Shown one piece after another: positions 26,327 through 35,860 of a stretch of 64,000 nucleotides of DNA. Positions within the stretch are counted from its first letter, which is position 1. Every line of letters begins with the position of its first letter. Below the pieces are notes generated by a model, which did no database searches, was not told the DNA's origin, and worked only from the letters and a program-made list of their open reading frames with translations. The DNA comes from an uncultured Gemmataceae bacterium (GTDB taxonomy: Bacteria > Planctomycetota > Planctomycetia > Gemmatales > Gemmataceae), in the NCBI GenBank assembly GCA_937923405.1, contig CALDUY010000020.1:258777-322776 (forward strand), read 5' to 3'. A program made the position numbers and the translations under genes.

Positions 26327-27193
26327 CTAGCTGTGCGCGCGGTCCCAGGCCTCGATGTAGTTTTGCAGCATCGGCAACTCGCTGACTTTGTTGCCCAACC
26401 AGAGACGGGCACGGCGAGCCAGGACACGCTCCTCGTCGATGGTCATCTCGCCCACAAGTACCCGCGTTCGCAGAAACACGAAATAGGTGTCAAGCGTATC
26501 GAACATGCAATAATCGTTGATCTCACGAATTTTGCCGGCTCGATAGAGATCGAGTACCTGATCGCCGCTGATGTCGAGTTTGCCGCATCCGACCGGATAG
26601 CCGCCTGCGGTACGCTGGGCCAGCATGCTCAATCCACCAGTCAACCGACAGGCCCCAAAATTGGATAACCAGTCCATCAAGTCCAGGTGCATGCCCTGGA
26701 AGCGATTTCGGCTGGTTTGAAAGTACTCACGAGCCTGACAGCCGTGATCGAACGCTGCTAGTTCGAGCAAGGGCAGGTCGAAGCCGCGACCGTTGAAGGT
26801 GACGAGTTTGGCGCGATGATAATGACTGACACCCCGCCAGAACTGGCGGACAATCTGCGGCGTGCGAAACGCAGGGGCATCGAGACAGGTTAATCCTTGA
26901 ATCGACCAGTCGGTCCCCACTCGCAGCACACAGACAGCGACCGGCACCTGGAACGTGACTGGGAGGAAGTCCGAACCGTCGCGCGACAGTTCCCGAGCCT
27001 CCGCTCGGGCACGCTCGATCGCTTCGTCAGGAGTCAGGTTCTCCCCAGGATACTTGACTCGTCGGATGAGATCGCCGTCAGGAACACTTTCCGTGTCGAA
27101 GACGAGAAAGGCGGTTTCCGGTTGCGTTGAAGCACCAGCTGCAGCCTTGGCCGCTCGCCGGCTGAGAATGTCGGCGCTGATGCTGTTGACCAT
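26327..27193 (-). CDS. Predicted 3'-5' exonuclease related to the PolB exonuclease domain
   Basis: A 288-residue RNase H-fold protein of the family of predicted PolB-like 3'-5' exonucleases. Acidic catalytic residues are D33 and E35 in VFDTESVPD (exo I), D139 in VTFNGRGFDLPLL (exo II), and D232/D235 in YCMFDTLDTYFVFLR (exo III). All four expected acids are present, so it is probably active on single-stranded DNA or RNA ends. No polymerase domain is attached. The ATG at 27193 has AGGAG 8 nt upstream; an in-frame start at 27256 lacks one. Confidence 0.85.
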   Translation of the reverse strand: MVNSISADILSRRAAKAAAGASTQPETAFLVFDTESVPDGDLIRRVKYPGENLTPDEAIERARAEARELSRDGSDFLPVTFQVPVAVCVLRVGTDWSIQGLTCLDAPAFRTPQIVRQFWRGVSHYHRAKLVTFNGRGFDLPLLELAAFDHGCQAREYFQTSRNRFQGMHLDLMDWLSNFGACRLTGGLSMLAQRTAGGYPVGCGKLDISGDQVLDLYRAGKIREINDYCMFDTLDTYFVFLRTRVLVGEMTIDEERVLARRARLWLGNKVSELPMLQNYIEAWDRAHS

Positions 27194-27352
27194 GCGAGGC
27201 ACTCCTGCGCGGGGACACAACCCCTCAAAGATGAACGATCGTGCAGGATTGGTCAAGCGATCCTACTCTACTTCGTGTCCGCTGAGCGACAATCAATGTC
27301 CGACAGTAACGGTCCTGTCGATTAGGGCAACTTGGTCAAGTGGAGGGGCAGG

Positions 27353-27402
27353 CAAAACGAATTCGCGGGCTGGACGAAAGGGCAACTCGTCCGGCCCGCG
27401 AA
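27353..27402 (-). terminator. Rho-independent terminator of the propeller/PDZ gene
   Basis: A 16-bp stem with one G-T wobble (27362-27377 with 27387-27402) and a 9-nt loop. On the minus strand it is followed by TTCGTTTTGCC. It lies 24 bp after the stop codon of the 27426 gene. Confidence 0.85.
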
Positions 27403-27425
27403 GAACTCCAACGACCGATGCTTGG

Positions 27426-30400
27426 TCAGTCGTCGATAACAGTGGTGTCGTCGTCCTTTTCCTCGTCGTCCTCCTCACCGGCAATGCGGAAACCAGCGCT
27501 GGGCAGCTCGCCGATCACCTGGATTGGTTGGGACACTTCTTCGCCATCGACGTTGAGTACGACCTTGTAGGTACCAGCGGGGACGGCTCGACCGATGGCA
27601 GCAGCGAGACCGACAATTCCCGCGCCGCCCCGACCGCCAGCCCCACCGCGACCGCCGGCTCCTCCCGCGCCACCACGACCGCCGCCCGCTGCGGGATTAC
27701 GGCCTTCGCCGCCAAGAGCCGCCGTCAGATTCCAACTTATGCGGTGGAGTCCAGGTCGAGAGTTGGCCTCCAATTCGCGGACCGGCTTATTGTCGATATC
27801 GACGATCTTCAAACTGACTTTAGCGGCCTTCTCAGGGATCAGATAGTAAATCTGCGCCCCCGAGGGTGGATTTTCCCCGGCGAAGCGCCGATTGGTTCGA
27901 CCACGACTCGGCTCCAAGGGCGTCCGCTCCACAGTCATCGGCTTGAACACCACCGGCTTGCCAGCTTTCAACTGGTTCGGACGCATCTGCCGCAGCGCTG
28001 TCACATCCACGGCCCAGAGACTACGGCCATGCGTCGCCACCACGATTTCCCCCGCGGTTGGATGGATGGCCACCTCATGCACCGCGACAGTCGGCAGGTT
28101 GTTGTTGAACTTCGTCCAAGTCGTGCCGCCGTCCAGCGAGACGAAGAAGGCAAACTCGGTACCGCAGTAGAGCAACCCTTCGTTGGCAATGTCCTCACGC
28201 AGCACTCGAGTCGAGCCGAACTCCGGCAAGGTGGCGTTGAGCGACTTCCACGTCTTGCCGAAATCCTCGGTGACGTAGACATACGGTTTATCGTCGTCGG
28301 AGCGGTGGCCGTCGAAGCAGGCATAGCAGCGGCCATCACGGAACCGCGACGCCTCCAGACTGGCGACCCAGCGCGGTCCGGGCAGACCAATGTTGCCTGT
28401 GACGTTAGTCCAGTTCTTACCGCCATCCTGCGTCACCCACACCGCGCCGTCATCGGTACCCGCCCAGAGAATATCGGGGTTGCGTGGCGACTCAGACAAA
28501 GCGCTCATGCTGCCGCGCTTGGTCAACGTCAGTTCGGGCGAAATGATCTTCAGATTGTCGCCTCGTTGGACCGAGCGCAGGACATACTGCGAACCAGCGT
28601 AGAAGATACGCGGGTTGTGATGCGACAGCATGAACGGCGTGTGCCAGTTGAAGCGATGGGTGCCGGCCATGCCTGGAGTCCGCTGCGGACGGATGGCGGC
28701 CGATTCTCCCGTCTTCAGGTTGCGCCGCCGCATGTTGCCACCCTGACTGGTGGAATAGATCCAATCCGGATCGGTCATGTCCACACGACAGGTGAAGCCA
28801 TCGCCGCCACCGATTGAGAGCCAATCCTCGTTGACAGGGCCGGTCGGTCCACGAGTCATGGCTGGACCGCCCCACGAGCCGTTGTCCTGAAGCCCGCCGT
28901 AGACGTAGTACGGTTTGCCCGGCGACACCGCGACATGGTAGAACTGGCCGATGGCCGCGTGGTTGAAGTGATCCCAATTCGCGCCACGATCACGGCTCTC
29001 GTAGATGCCGCCATCGCAACCGATCAGCATGTGCCGACCGTCGCGCGGATCGATCCACATAGCGTGGCCATCGGCATGCACGCCACGGCCCAGGTTGGGC
29101 GTGAAGGTGACACCGCCATCGTTGGAGCGATAGTAGGACACCCCGAGCAAGTAGACTCGTTGTGGGTCGGAAGGATCGACGCGAATCTGGCTGAAGTACA
29201 TGGGACGCGGGTTGAGGCTGTTGACGCGCTCCCAGGAGACGCCGCCATCCGTCGATTTGTAGACCCCGCCGGTCTGAAATCCTTTTGAGCCTTGCTGATC
29301 TTGCATGTTCTGGTTCTGACCCGCCAAGTTCGCCAGATAGGGACGATTGCGTGCGCCTCCGGCTCCCCCGCCGAAGCCGGGCCGTTGCTCTAGGGTGGCG
29401 GTCAGGTTCTTCGTCTCGTTGTCGCGTTTGACCACCAGGGCCAGCTGTTCTCCCACCTTGCGCATCCGCAAATTGGTCAGAAGATCTTCATACGATTCGA
29501 TCTTCTTGCCATCCACGGATACGATGATGTCGCCTTCCTTGAGGCCAGCTTTCTCAGCGGGGCTGTTCTCGGTGATCTGGGTCAGTTTCGCCCCTTCCTT
29601 GTCGTCCTCACCGATGATGCCGAGATAGACCGGATTGGGGACCTGAGCCGCGCCGCCACCGGCTCCGCCCTTGGCTCCGCCTTTGCCGCCTCCCGCGCCT
29701 TTGCCGCCCGCCACACCTTTGCCGCCGGTTGCCCCACGCTTGCCCAGCGCCACGTTCAGCGTTTTGCTCTCCTCGCCGCGAACGATCTTCAGTTCGACCT
29801 TGTCTTCCGCTCGCTTGTTGCGGATCTGATCGAGAATCTCGTCGAAGGTCTTGACCTTCTTGCCAGCTACTTCCTCGACAACGTCGCCGACCTTCAACCC
29901 CGCCGAGGCCACCGGAGTTTCGGGAAGAACCTGGCTGACCACGGCCTTGTCCCCCTCGTCGCGGAACACTCCGCCAAACGACACGTTGATCGGCGGAGCG
30001 CCCTTGCCGACCTCCTCGGTGTCGATAACGGCGTAGACGATGTTCGGCTGACTTTTGCAGATGTCCAGGCCAATGCGGCCCATCATGCAGGTCGGCAAGC
30101 CCTTGGTCATCTTCTGAAACGTCTTGCCGCCGTCCGTCGTGCGATAGATGCCCGCACCAGGCCCCCATTTGCGAATCGGGTCGTAGCCATCGACTGCGTC
30201 GGGGCGGCGCACCTCGCCCGGCCAGCTGTCGTAGCCATCACGCAGGCGATCCCACATGGCCACTAGCAAGGTATCTGGGTCCGCAGGACTCATGGCGATG
30301 TCGATGACGCCGGTCTTGTCATCGATGTAGAGAATCTTGTCCCAGGTCTTGCCGCCGTCGGTCGTCTTGAACAGCCCGCGTTCTTCGTTGGTTCCCCAGA

Positions 30401-30947
30401 GTCGGCCCAGGGCACCCACATAGACGATGTCAGGATTTTTGGGATGAATGACGATTTTGCCGATCTGGTAACTCTTCTTCAGTCCCATGTGCTTCCACGT
30501 CTCGCCGCCATCTGTCGATTTGTAGACGCCGTCGCCATACGAAACTGAGTTACGCGGGTTGTTCTCCCCAGTGCCGACCCAGACGATATTCTTGTTTGAC
30601 GGCGCGACGCACACATCGCCGACCGTGGACACCCCTTCTTTGTCGAACTGATGTTGCAGAGTCAATCCGCCGTTGGTGGTCTTCAGCAGTCCCGCGGACG
30701 AGGTGGCGGCCCACCAGATGTTGGGATCTTGCTCAAACACGGACAAAGCAACAATCCGTCCCCCCATGTTGGCCGGACCGATGCTGCGCCAGTTAAAGGC
30801 CTTGACGTAGCTGGCCGGCAGAGTGGGTTCGGGCTTGTCGGAGGGAGTTTGACTGTTCGCCGGCTGGGCCTCGGTGGCCGTCAGTACGACACTCAGCAGC
30901 AAGCAAGCTGCTGGGGTCACCAGTCGAAGTCGTTGGTGCAAGGTCAT
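27426..30947 (-). CDS. Sortilin/BNR-repeat beta-propeller protein with two inserted PDZ domains
   Basis: A 1173-residue secreted protein (signal peptide about 1-28). It contains many Asp-box (BNR) motifs: STDGGETW, TTDGGKTW, TTDGGKTF, then STDGGVSW, SNDGGVTF, TQDGGKNW, TEDFGKTW and SLDGGTTW, as in VPS10/sortilin-type propellers. Between the third and fourth motifs lie two PDZ domains (about 322-402 and 438-522), each with an AGLKxGD segment, separated by a Gly/Lys/Ala run. A C-terminal domain (from about 960) has a second Gly-rich insert and ends in an acidic tail. Family members are called glycosyl hydrolase or sortilin-like, but activity is unproven. It is transcribed alone, with its own terminator. 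Confidence 0.85.
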   Translation of the reverse strand: MTLHQRLRLVTPAACLLLSVVLTATEAQPANSQTPSDKPEPTLPASYVKAFNWRSIGPANMGGRIVALSVFEQDPNIWWAATSSAGLLKTTNGGLTLQHQFDKEGVSTVGDVCVAPSNKNIVWVGTGENNPRNSVSYGDGVYKSTDGGETWKHMGLKKSYQIGKIVIHPKNPDIVYVGALGRLWGTNEERGLFKTTDGGKTWDKILYIDDKTGVIDIAMSPADPDTLLVAMWDRLRDGYDSWPGEVRRPDAVDGYDPIRKWGPGAGIYRTTDGGKTFQKMTKGLPTCMMGRIGLDICKSQPNIVYAVIDTEEVGKGAPPINVSFGGVFRDEGDKAVVSQVLPETPVASAGLKVGDVVEEVAGKKVKTFDEILDQIRNKRAEDKVELKIVRGEESKTLNVALGKRGATGGKGVAGGKGAGGGKGGAKGGAGGGAAQVPNPVYLGIIGEDDKEGAKLTQITENSPAEKAGLKEGDIIVSVDGKKIESYEDLLTNLRMRKVGEQLALVVKRDNETKNLTATLEQRPGFGGGAGGARNRPYLANLAGQNQNMQDQQGSKGFQTGGVYKSTDGGVSWERVNSLNPRPMYFSQIRVDPSDPQRVYLLGVSYYRSNDGGVTFTPNLGRGVHADGHAMWIDPRDGRHMLIGCDGGIYESRDRGANWDHFNHAAIGQFYHVAVSPGKPYYVYGGLQDNGSWGGPAMTRGPTGPVNEDWLSIGGGDGFTCRVDMTDPDWIYSTSQGGNMRRRNLKTGESAAIRPQRTPGMAGTHRFNWHTPFMLSHHNPRIFYAGSQYVLRSVQRGDNLKIISPELTLTKRGSMSALSESPRNPDILWAGTDDGAVWVTQDGGKNWTNVTGNIGLPGPRWVASLEASRFRDGRCYACFDGHRSDDDKPYVYVTEDFGKTWKSLNATLPEFGSTRVLREDIANEGLLYCGTEFAFFVSLDGGTTWTKFNNNLPTVAVHEVAIHPTAGEIVVATHGRSLWAVDVTALRQMRPNQLKAGKPVVFKPMTVERTPLEPSRGRTNRRFAGENPPSGAQIYYLIPEKAAKVSLKIVDIDNKPVRELEANSRPGLHRISWNLTAALGGEGRNPAAGGGRGGAGGAGGRGGAGGRGGAGIVGLAAAIGRAVPAGTYKVVLNVDGEEVSQPIQVIGELPSAGFRIAGEEDDEEKDDDTTVIDD

Positions 30948-31102
30948 CGATGCATCTCCAGAAAACTAAGCCGAGAGGTCGTGCGTTCTGCCTTGAGATC
31001 AGCCGGGAGAGAGTTGTACTAGAAAGCCGTCGAGGCGTGTCTGTCAAATTAAAACTTTCTGAGAAGCCGCGCATCTGGCCTGAGTGTCGACCGTAGAGCG
31101 AA

Positions 31103-31831
31103 TTAATCCTGGCCCGAACTTCGCTCAAATCGTCGCAGCACCGAACGGAGTAACTGTTCTCCAGCGAGCAAGTCGTTACCGCGTAAGCCCTGCCAAGTAA
31201 GCTCGACCTGGAGACCAGCGTTGTCGGCAGCGCGGGCAAATTGCTCGCGCATCCGCTGGGCCCAGAGGAAGCCATACGCATCTCGGAAAGTACGCCAGAC
31301 GTCTCTCTCGCGTGGCTGTCCCGCCCAGGCCAGCCACGGGATCGCCGCCAATCCCAGCGGCATCAGTTCAGCAGGCAGGTCGATGGCCTCCATCAGCAGT
31401 GCTAGTTCGACCGCCGCCCACAGGCCGAACAGCAGCGCCGGAATTCCCTGGCGTGTTGGCAAGTAGTTGCCGACACACACCGCGAGGCAGCCGCCCAGAA
31501 TCACCAGATGAGCGGGTTCCAGTTTCAACTCGCCCAGCCCGGTCAGATAGGGTCGGCAAAGCACCGCCAGCAACCCGACGACAACGAAGTTCCACGCCGC
31601 CACGCCCGGTCGACGTGCTCCCAGAACCGCGATGCCGGAGCAGGTTAGTAAACAGAGTACGAAATAGCGGCCCGCGTGTCCGCCTCCTGTCAGCCAGACC
31701 AGACAGGCTGTTGCCCAGGCCACGAGGAGCCAGATTACAGCATGGCTCAGCGTCCGTCGCCGAGTCATCCGCCACAGGCGGAACAACGGTACCGCACCGG
31801 TCAACAGAAGCAATCCATACAACCCGCTCAT
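31103..31831 (-). CDS. Multi-pass membrane protein of unknown function
   Basis: A 242-residue protein with about six hydrophobic helices (starting MSGLYGLLLLTGAVPLF, spanning roughly residues 1-170), followed by a soluble basic C-terminal segment (about 175-242) that is probably cytoplasmic. No transporter or enzyme motif is recognised. It stands alone on the minus strand between the propeller gene and the divergent HEAT-repeat gene. Confidence 0.65.
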   Translation of the reverse strand: MSGLYGLLLLTGAVPLFRLWRMTRRRTLSHAVIWLLVAWATACLVWLTGGGHAGRYFVLCLLTCSGIAVLGARRPGVAAWNFVVVGLLAVLCRPYLTGLGELKLEPAHLVILGGCLAVCVGNYLPTRQGIPALLFGLWAAVELALLMEAIDLPAELMPLGLAAIPWLAWAGQPRERDVWRTFRDAYGFLWAQRMREQFARAADNAGLQVELTWQGLRGNDLLAGEQLLRSVLRRFERSSGQD

Positions 31832-32028
31832 GTCTCCTCACCGGCAAAGCCGAACCGATGCTGTGAAACTATGGCGCAACTGACGTGGCGAAAAACCAGC
31901 GATTGCCTGGATTCGCTCGCTTGCCTGCATTCCGACCCGCCATTGCGTCGATGGGAAATCTAGCGAAACCGACGCCACGACTTTGCCTCCGTCCCAACGA
32001 GGCGACACCGGGTAAGGAATTCACGATC

Positions 32029-32856
32029 ATGCGTAGTCGCATTTGCTTGGTCCTGCTACTTGCGCCCTGTCTGGCGTTGCCCGCCTATGCTGGCATCTTC
32101 GGACGAAAAAAAGAGAAAGTCGTCGATCCCAGAATGCGCGTTCTGGAGCTGATCGTCACCCTCAAAAGCGACGGCGACGCCGACAAACGCACCCGCGCTG
32201 CCGAGGAGTTACGCAACTACGACGGCAACAGCTATCCCGAGATTATCCCCGCTCTGGTCGAGGCGCTACAAGGCGACAACTCGCCGAATGTCCGAGCCGA
32301 GGCGGCACAAACGCTGGGCAAAATCCGGCCCGTGACCCAGGCTGCCGGCGAAGCCTTGGAACAGGCCACCGCCAACGACTCATCCTACCGGGTTCGGCTG
32401 CAAGCCCGCAGCGCCCTGTTGAACTACCACTGGGCCGGCTATCGCAGCACCAAGAAAATCGACGTCCCCCCGCTCACCCCACCCTCAACGACGAAGGAAC
32501 CACCTGTGGTCAGCACCACGACGCCCGCGGGAACGCCTGCACCTGTGCCAGTACCCACCATCCCCCCAACCCCCACGCCGATGAACAACGCCCCGACGGG
32601 GCGGTTCTTCCAGCCGACACCACAACCAACGACAAACTCGTCGTCGGGCCGTTTCCTGCCGTTCCTACGCCGCAACACCACACCGCCTCCTGCCCCGATT
32701 CCGGTGCCCCTCCCAGCGACGCCCAGCAACATTACCACCAAGGAACCGCCGTTGGCTCCGCCTCTGGATGTTCCGCCCCAGTTGCCACCCGCCGCTCCCC
32801 CCGTTCGCACCGCGCCGCCTCCGACTGGTGGCGACAGCGGCCCGGATCTGCCGTGA
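32029..32856 (+). CDS. HEAT-repeat protein with Pro/Thr-rich tail
   Basis: A 275-residue exported protein: signal peptide to about residue 22 (ending AYAGIF), a short basic patch (GRKKEKV), then about three HEAT-like helix pairs (residues 35-140, with AAEELRNY and RAEAAQTLGKI). The second half is low-complexity, rich in Pro and Thr (TPPSTTKEPP-type runs), likely an extended wall or membrane spacer. I chose the ATG at 32029, which starts the signal peptide and has AAGGA upstream; the frame is open to 31885. A strong hairpin terminator follows 31 bp after the stop. Confidence 0.75.
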   Translation: MRSRICLVLLLAPCLALPAYAGIFGRKKEKVVDPRMRVLELIVTLKSDGDADKRTRAAEELRNYDGNSYPEIIPALVEALQGDNSPNVRAEAAQTLGKIRPVTQAAGEALEQATANDSSYRVRLQARSALLNYHWAGYRSTKKIDVPPLTPPSTTKEPPVVSTTTPAGTPAPVPVPTIPPTPTPMNNAPTGRFFQPTPQPTTNSSSGRFLPFLRRNTTPPPAPIPVPLPATPSNITTKEPPLAPPLDVPPQLPPAAPPVRTAPPPTGGDSGPDLP

Positions 32857-32887
32857 GCTTGAGAGAGGCTAACCAACTACCCTTCAG

Positions 32888-32940
32888 GGCAATAGAGTAG
32901 TATTGAGGTGGCAATACTACTCTATTGCCTGGTTTGTTTT
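32888..32940 (+). terminator. Long-stem terminator after the HEAT-repeat gene
   Basis: A perfect 18-bp stem (32888-32905 with 32912-32929), 6-nt loop AGGTGG, then TGGTTTGTTTT. It is unusually AT-rich for this genome. Confidence 0.85.
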
Positions 32941-32963
32941 CGGACCAATCTCTCGCTGCCGCT

Positions 32964-33123
32964 AGAGCGCTTTTCCAACTGGTGTAGTGGCAACGAGGTA
33001 GGAAGCGTTTTCGCAGGCGGAAACTTGCTTTCGCAAGCTAAAGCTTGCGGCTACCTGGCACTCCGAATCGGTAGTCGCAGGCTTTCGCCTGCGCTCCGCT
33101 ACACCATGTTGTAACGCGTCCTA
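32964..33123. repeat. Dispersed element with imperfect terminal inverted repeats, copy 1
   Basis: About 160 bp between converging genes. It starts AGAGCGCTTTTCCAACTGGT and ends ACCATGTTGTAACGCGTCCTA, imperfect inverses of each other. Inside are short palindromic runs around GCAGGCG/CGCCTGC. Much of it matches the copy at 59417-59592. No ORF. The terminal CTA is the TAG stop of the 33121 gene. Confidence 0.75.
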
Positions 33124-35358
33124 ATCGATAAAGACGAAGGCGTTGCGGTTGAGCATGGCTAGGCAGAAGTCGGCCAACGCCGTCGCCTGAGCCAGATCGG
33201 CCCCTTCGGGCAATCCCTGGGGCAGCTCGATCGTCTGCCGGGCACGCAGTCGCTCCCGGATCAACTCCGTCTGCTTTGTCAAAAAGTCCAGAGCCTGACT
33301 GCGTTCCTCGTCGCGCGGAGACCGTCCCAGGGCCAAGTGATAAGCCCGGTCGATCTGAGCCGTGGCCTCGCCACCGACTTCCTGCCACAGTCGCACCGCC
33401 CAGGCCCGGGACTGTGCTTGAGTCAGCGGTCCGTTGAGCAGGATCAAAGCTTGCGGCGCGAAGGTACTCACCGGGCGAACCGGACACGAGGTCAACGTAT
33501 CAGGTTGATCGAACGCCTCCAGCATCGGCAAGCGCACGTTCCGCTTGTTGAACAGATAAATGCTTCGCCGCGTGTGTTCCCGTTCATCGGGCGTGGTCAT
33601 CCACAAGCCATCCGGTTCGTCCTCGGTAAAGATCAATTCATACACCTCGGGTTCCAGAGGTACGCGGACCATCGGCCCACCAACGAAGTGTGTCAGTTGC
33701 CCCGACACGGCAAGCATACTGTCGCGTAACGCTTCCGCTTCTAGTCGGCGACGATTCATCCGCCACAACAGCCGATTCTCCGGATCGATTTGTTGAGCGG
33801 TCGTGTCGTCCGGCACGCTGCTTTGTTGATAGGCCGTCGAGGTAACGATCAAGCGATGAATGTGCTTGAGTGACCAGCCTGATTCAACCAGTTCAACCGC
33901 CAGCCAGTCGAGCAACTCTGGATGCGAAGGCGGATCTCCCTTAAAACCGAAATCATTCGGAGTGCGCACCAGTCCGTAGCCGAAGTGATGCTGCCACAGT
34001 CGATTGACGATCACCCGCGCGGTCAGTGGATGCTCAGGCCGAACCAACCACTCAGCCAAACCCAACCGGGTCTTCGACGTCAGCTGAGTCGAGACCTGTA
34101 GCCATTCGGGGACAGCCGGTTGCACTTTCTTGTCCCGACGATGAATATTGCCGCGCCGCAGGATGTGCGTCTCCAACGGCCCGCTACCTTCCTCCAAAGT
34201 CCAGGCCTTGGCGGACGGCACCGGAGCACGAGTCTGTAAATCGTGCAGTTGAGCGCGAAGAGCTGCTCGCTTGACACGATCCTCGTCACTGAGAGCGGCG
34301 ACGACCTCATCCCAGGTCACTTTCAACAGCGTGTTGGCATCGTTGGCCAGCTGCTTCTGTTCGGCGCTGCGTTTGCTGGGATCGACGGCCAAGGCCTCGC
34401 GATACTTGGCTTCCAAGCGAGCCAGCTTGGTCTCACGAATTTTACTCCTATACGGAGCGTCGATGTCGTTAATCGCTTTGCGAAGTGGAGCCAGCTTGGC
34501 CTGATGCAGCGCCGACTGCTTCGTATAGGCCAGTCGTTCAGAAGCGGTGGCGATGTCAGCGTCGCGATGCCGGGCCTGCGAGAAGAACGCCTCGATCTGG
34601 AAGTAATCCCGTTGCGTGATCGGATCGAACTTGTGGTCATGGCAGCGGGCGCAGGAGAGCGTCAGTCCCAGAAACGCAGAGCCGACCGCGCTGGTCATCT
34701 CGTTGAGCAGTTCATGGCGAATTTCCAACGGATCGACATTGCCGGCCACCTGATGATTCGGTCCACAGCGATTGAAACCAGCGGCGATGAGGAGGTCGTG
34801 AGCGGACTTCTGGTCTCGGGCTAGCAGATCGCCGGCCAGCTGTTCGGTGACAAAGCGATCGTAAGGTAGATCGGCATTGAAGGCGCGAACGACCCAGTCG
34901 CGATAACGCCAGGCTTGTGGACGTTCGCCGTCCACCTCGTAGCCGTTGGTCTCGGCGTAGCGAGCCACGTCCAGCCAGTGCTGCGCCCAGCGTTCGCCAT
35001 GCCGTACTGAGGCCAGCAAGCGATCTACCAACCGTCGATAGGCATCGGGCCGCCCATCCTCAACAAAAGCACGCACTTCGTCGGGAGAGGGCGGCAAGCC
35101 GAGCAGGTCGAAAGATACTCGACGGATCAACGTTTGCCGATCCGCCGGGGTCGAGAACCGTAGCCCCTTCTCTTCCAATCGAGCTAGGAGAAAAGCGTCA
35201 ATGGGATTGCTGATCGCCGACCGATCGGTCACGGCGGGAACGGTGGGCCGCCTAGGGGAGCGGAACGCCCAGTGCGTAGGTTGGACCGGGGGAGCGGCAG
35301 CAGACGTAACCAGCGTAACCAGCAGAACCAACGCCAGAGAACAAGTTAGATGACGCAT
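33121..35358 (-). CDS. DUF1549 / DUF1553 domain protein lacking the N-terminal PSCyt domain
   Basis: A 745-residue exported protein. After a signal peptide (about 1-22) it goes directly into DUF1549 (about residues 50-290), which carries a C-x-x-C-H motif, CARCHDHKFDPITQ, and then DUF1553 (about 430-700, with EHPLTARVIVNRLWQHHFG). The usual first CxxCH cytochrome domain is absent. I used the ATG at 35358, which begins the signal peptide and has AGGA about 9-10 nt upstream; the frame is open to 35571. No DUF1501 partner is adjacent. A promoter-like sequence lies 41 bp upstream of the ATG. Confidence 0.88.
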   Translation of the reverse strand: MRHLTCSLALVLLVTLVTSAAAPPVQPTHWAFRSPRRPTVPAVTDRSAISNPIDAFLLARLEEKGLRFSTPADRQTLIRRVSFDLLGLPPSPDEVRAFVEDGRPDAYRRLVDRLLASVRHGERWAQHWLDVARYAETNGYEVDGERPQAWRYRDWVVRAFNADLPYDRFVTEQLAGDLLARDQKSAHDLLIAAGFNRCGPNHQVAGNVDPLEIRHELLNEMTSAVGSAFLGLTLSCARCHDHKFDPITQRDYFQIEAFFSQARHRDADIATASERLAYTKQSALHQAKLAPLRKAINDIDAPYRSKIRETKLARLEAKYREALAVDPSKRSAEQKQLANDANTLLKVTWDEVVAALSDEDRVKRAALRAQLHDLQTRAPVPSAKAWTLEEGSGPLETHILRRGNIHRRDKKVQPAVPEWLQVSTQLTSKTRLGLAEWLVRPEHPLTARVIVNRLWQHHFGYGLVRTPNDFGFKGDPPSHPELLDWLAVELVESGWSLKHIHRLIVTSTAYQQSSVPDDTTAQQIDPENRLLWRMNRRRLEAEALRDSMLAVSGQLTHFVGGPMVRVPLEPEVYELIFTEDEPDGLWMTTPDEREHTRRSIYLFNKRNVRLPMLEAFDQPDTLTSCPVRPVSTFAPQALILLNGPLTQAQSRAWAVRLWQEVGGEATAQIDRAYHLALGRSPRDEERSQALDFLTKQTELIRERLRARQTIELPQGLPEGADLAQATALADFCLAMLNRNAFVFID

Positions 35359-35398
35359 CGATCTTTTTTCCTGTCGAGGCGGGATTTCAAGTGACAGG

Positions 35399-35426
35399 AC
35401 TATACTCATTTGCGTAGAATACACAA
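35399..35426 (-). promoter_or_regulatory. Probable promoter of the DUF1549/DUF1553 gene
   Basis: Minus-strand TTGTGT (35421-35426), 16-bp spacer and TATAGT (35399-35404), upstream of the ATG at 35358. Confidence 0.55.
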
Positions 35427-35860
35427 GGAAGCAGCGGTTCGCAACCAGTGAATCGCCTTCCCCCCGCGAATAGATTTTGAGGACGAAGCGGGCGAATTGA
35501 ATCCCACCCACCGGCCTCTCGTCGATTGTACGAGCGAATCGCGAAAGGCAATAACAATTTGTGCGCGCCAAGGAGGGGGCTTGCCTATAATCTTACAATA
35601 GGGGCGGATTCCTTGACTTTGGTCTCTGCGCTGGAGTTATGCCGCGAAATCAGCAGGCGTGTCCTACGATTTCGCCGAACCGCGATAACGCTTGTGAGAC
35701 CCCAGCGGTGGTGGAACAGAGCGCTGTGCCGTCGGAAGCCCCTTTACCAACCTCGCCAAATGGGGGCGAGGGAGATGCCGGGACGGGCCTCCGACGGCTG
35801 CCATTTTTAGCCACCGCCAGAAGCGGCGAGGAGTCGGCGACAACCGACAGGACGGATGTT
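35427..35860. other. Divergent control region before the sigma factor gene
   Basis: About 430 bp between the two divergent genes. A TATAAT lies at 35586-35591, but no -35 is found at 15-19 bp. From 35639 the sequence is open in frame with the sigma factor gene and would add 74 low-complexity residues. Confidence 0.45.

Noticed and set aside
26955..28817. Long plus-strand open frame (620 codons)
   Set aside because: It is antisense to the exonuclease and propeller genes, both with clear motifs. Its own translation is low-complexity with no family features.
35559..35591. TTGTGC and TATAAT as a promoter for the sigma factor gene
   Set aside because: Spacing is 21 bp, outside the usual range; only the -10 looks good.
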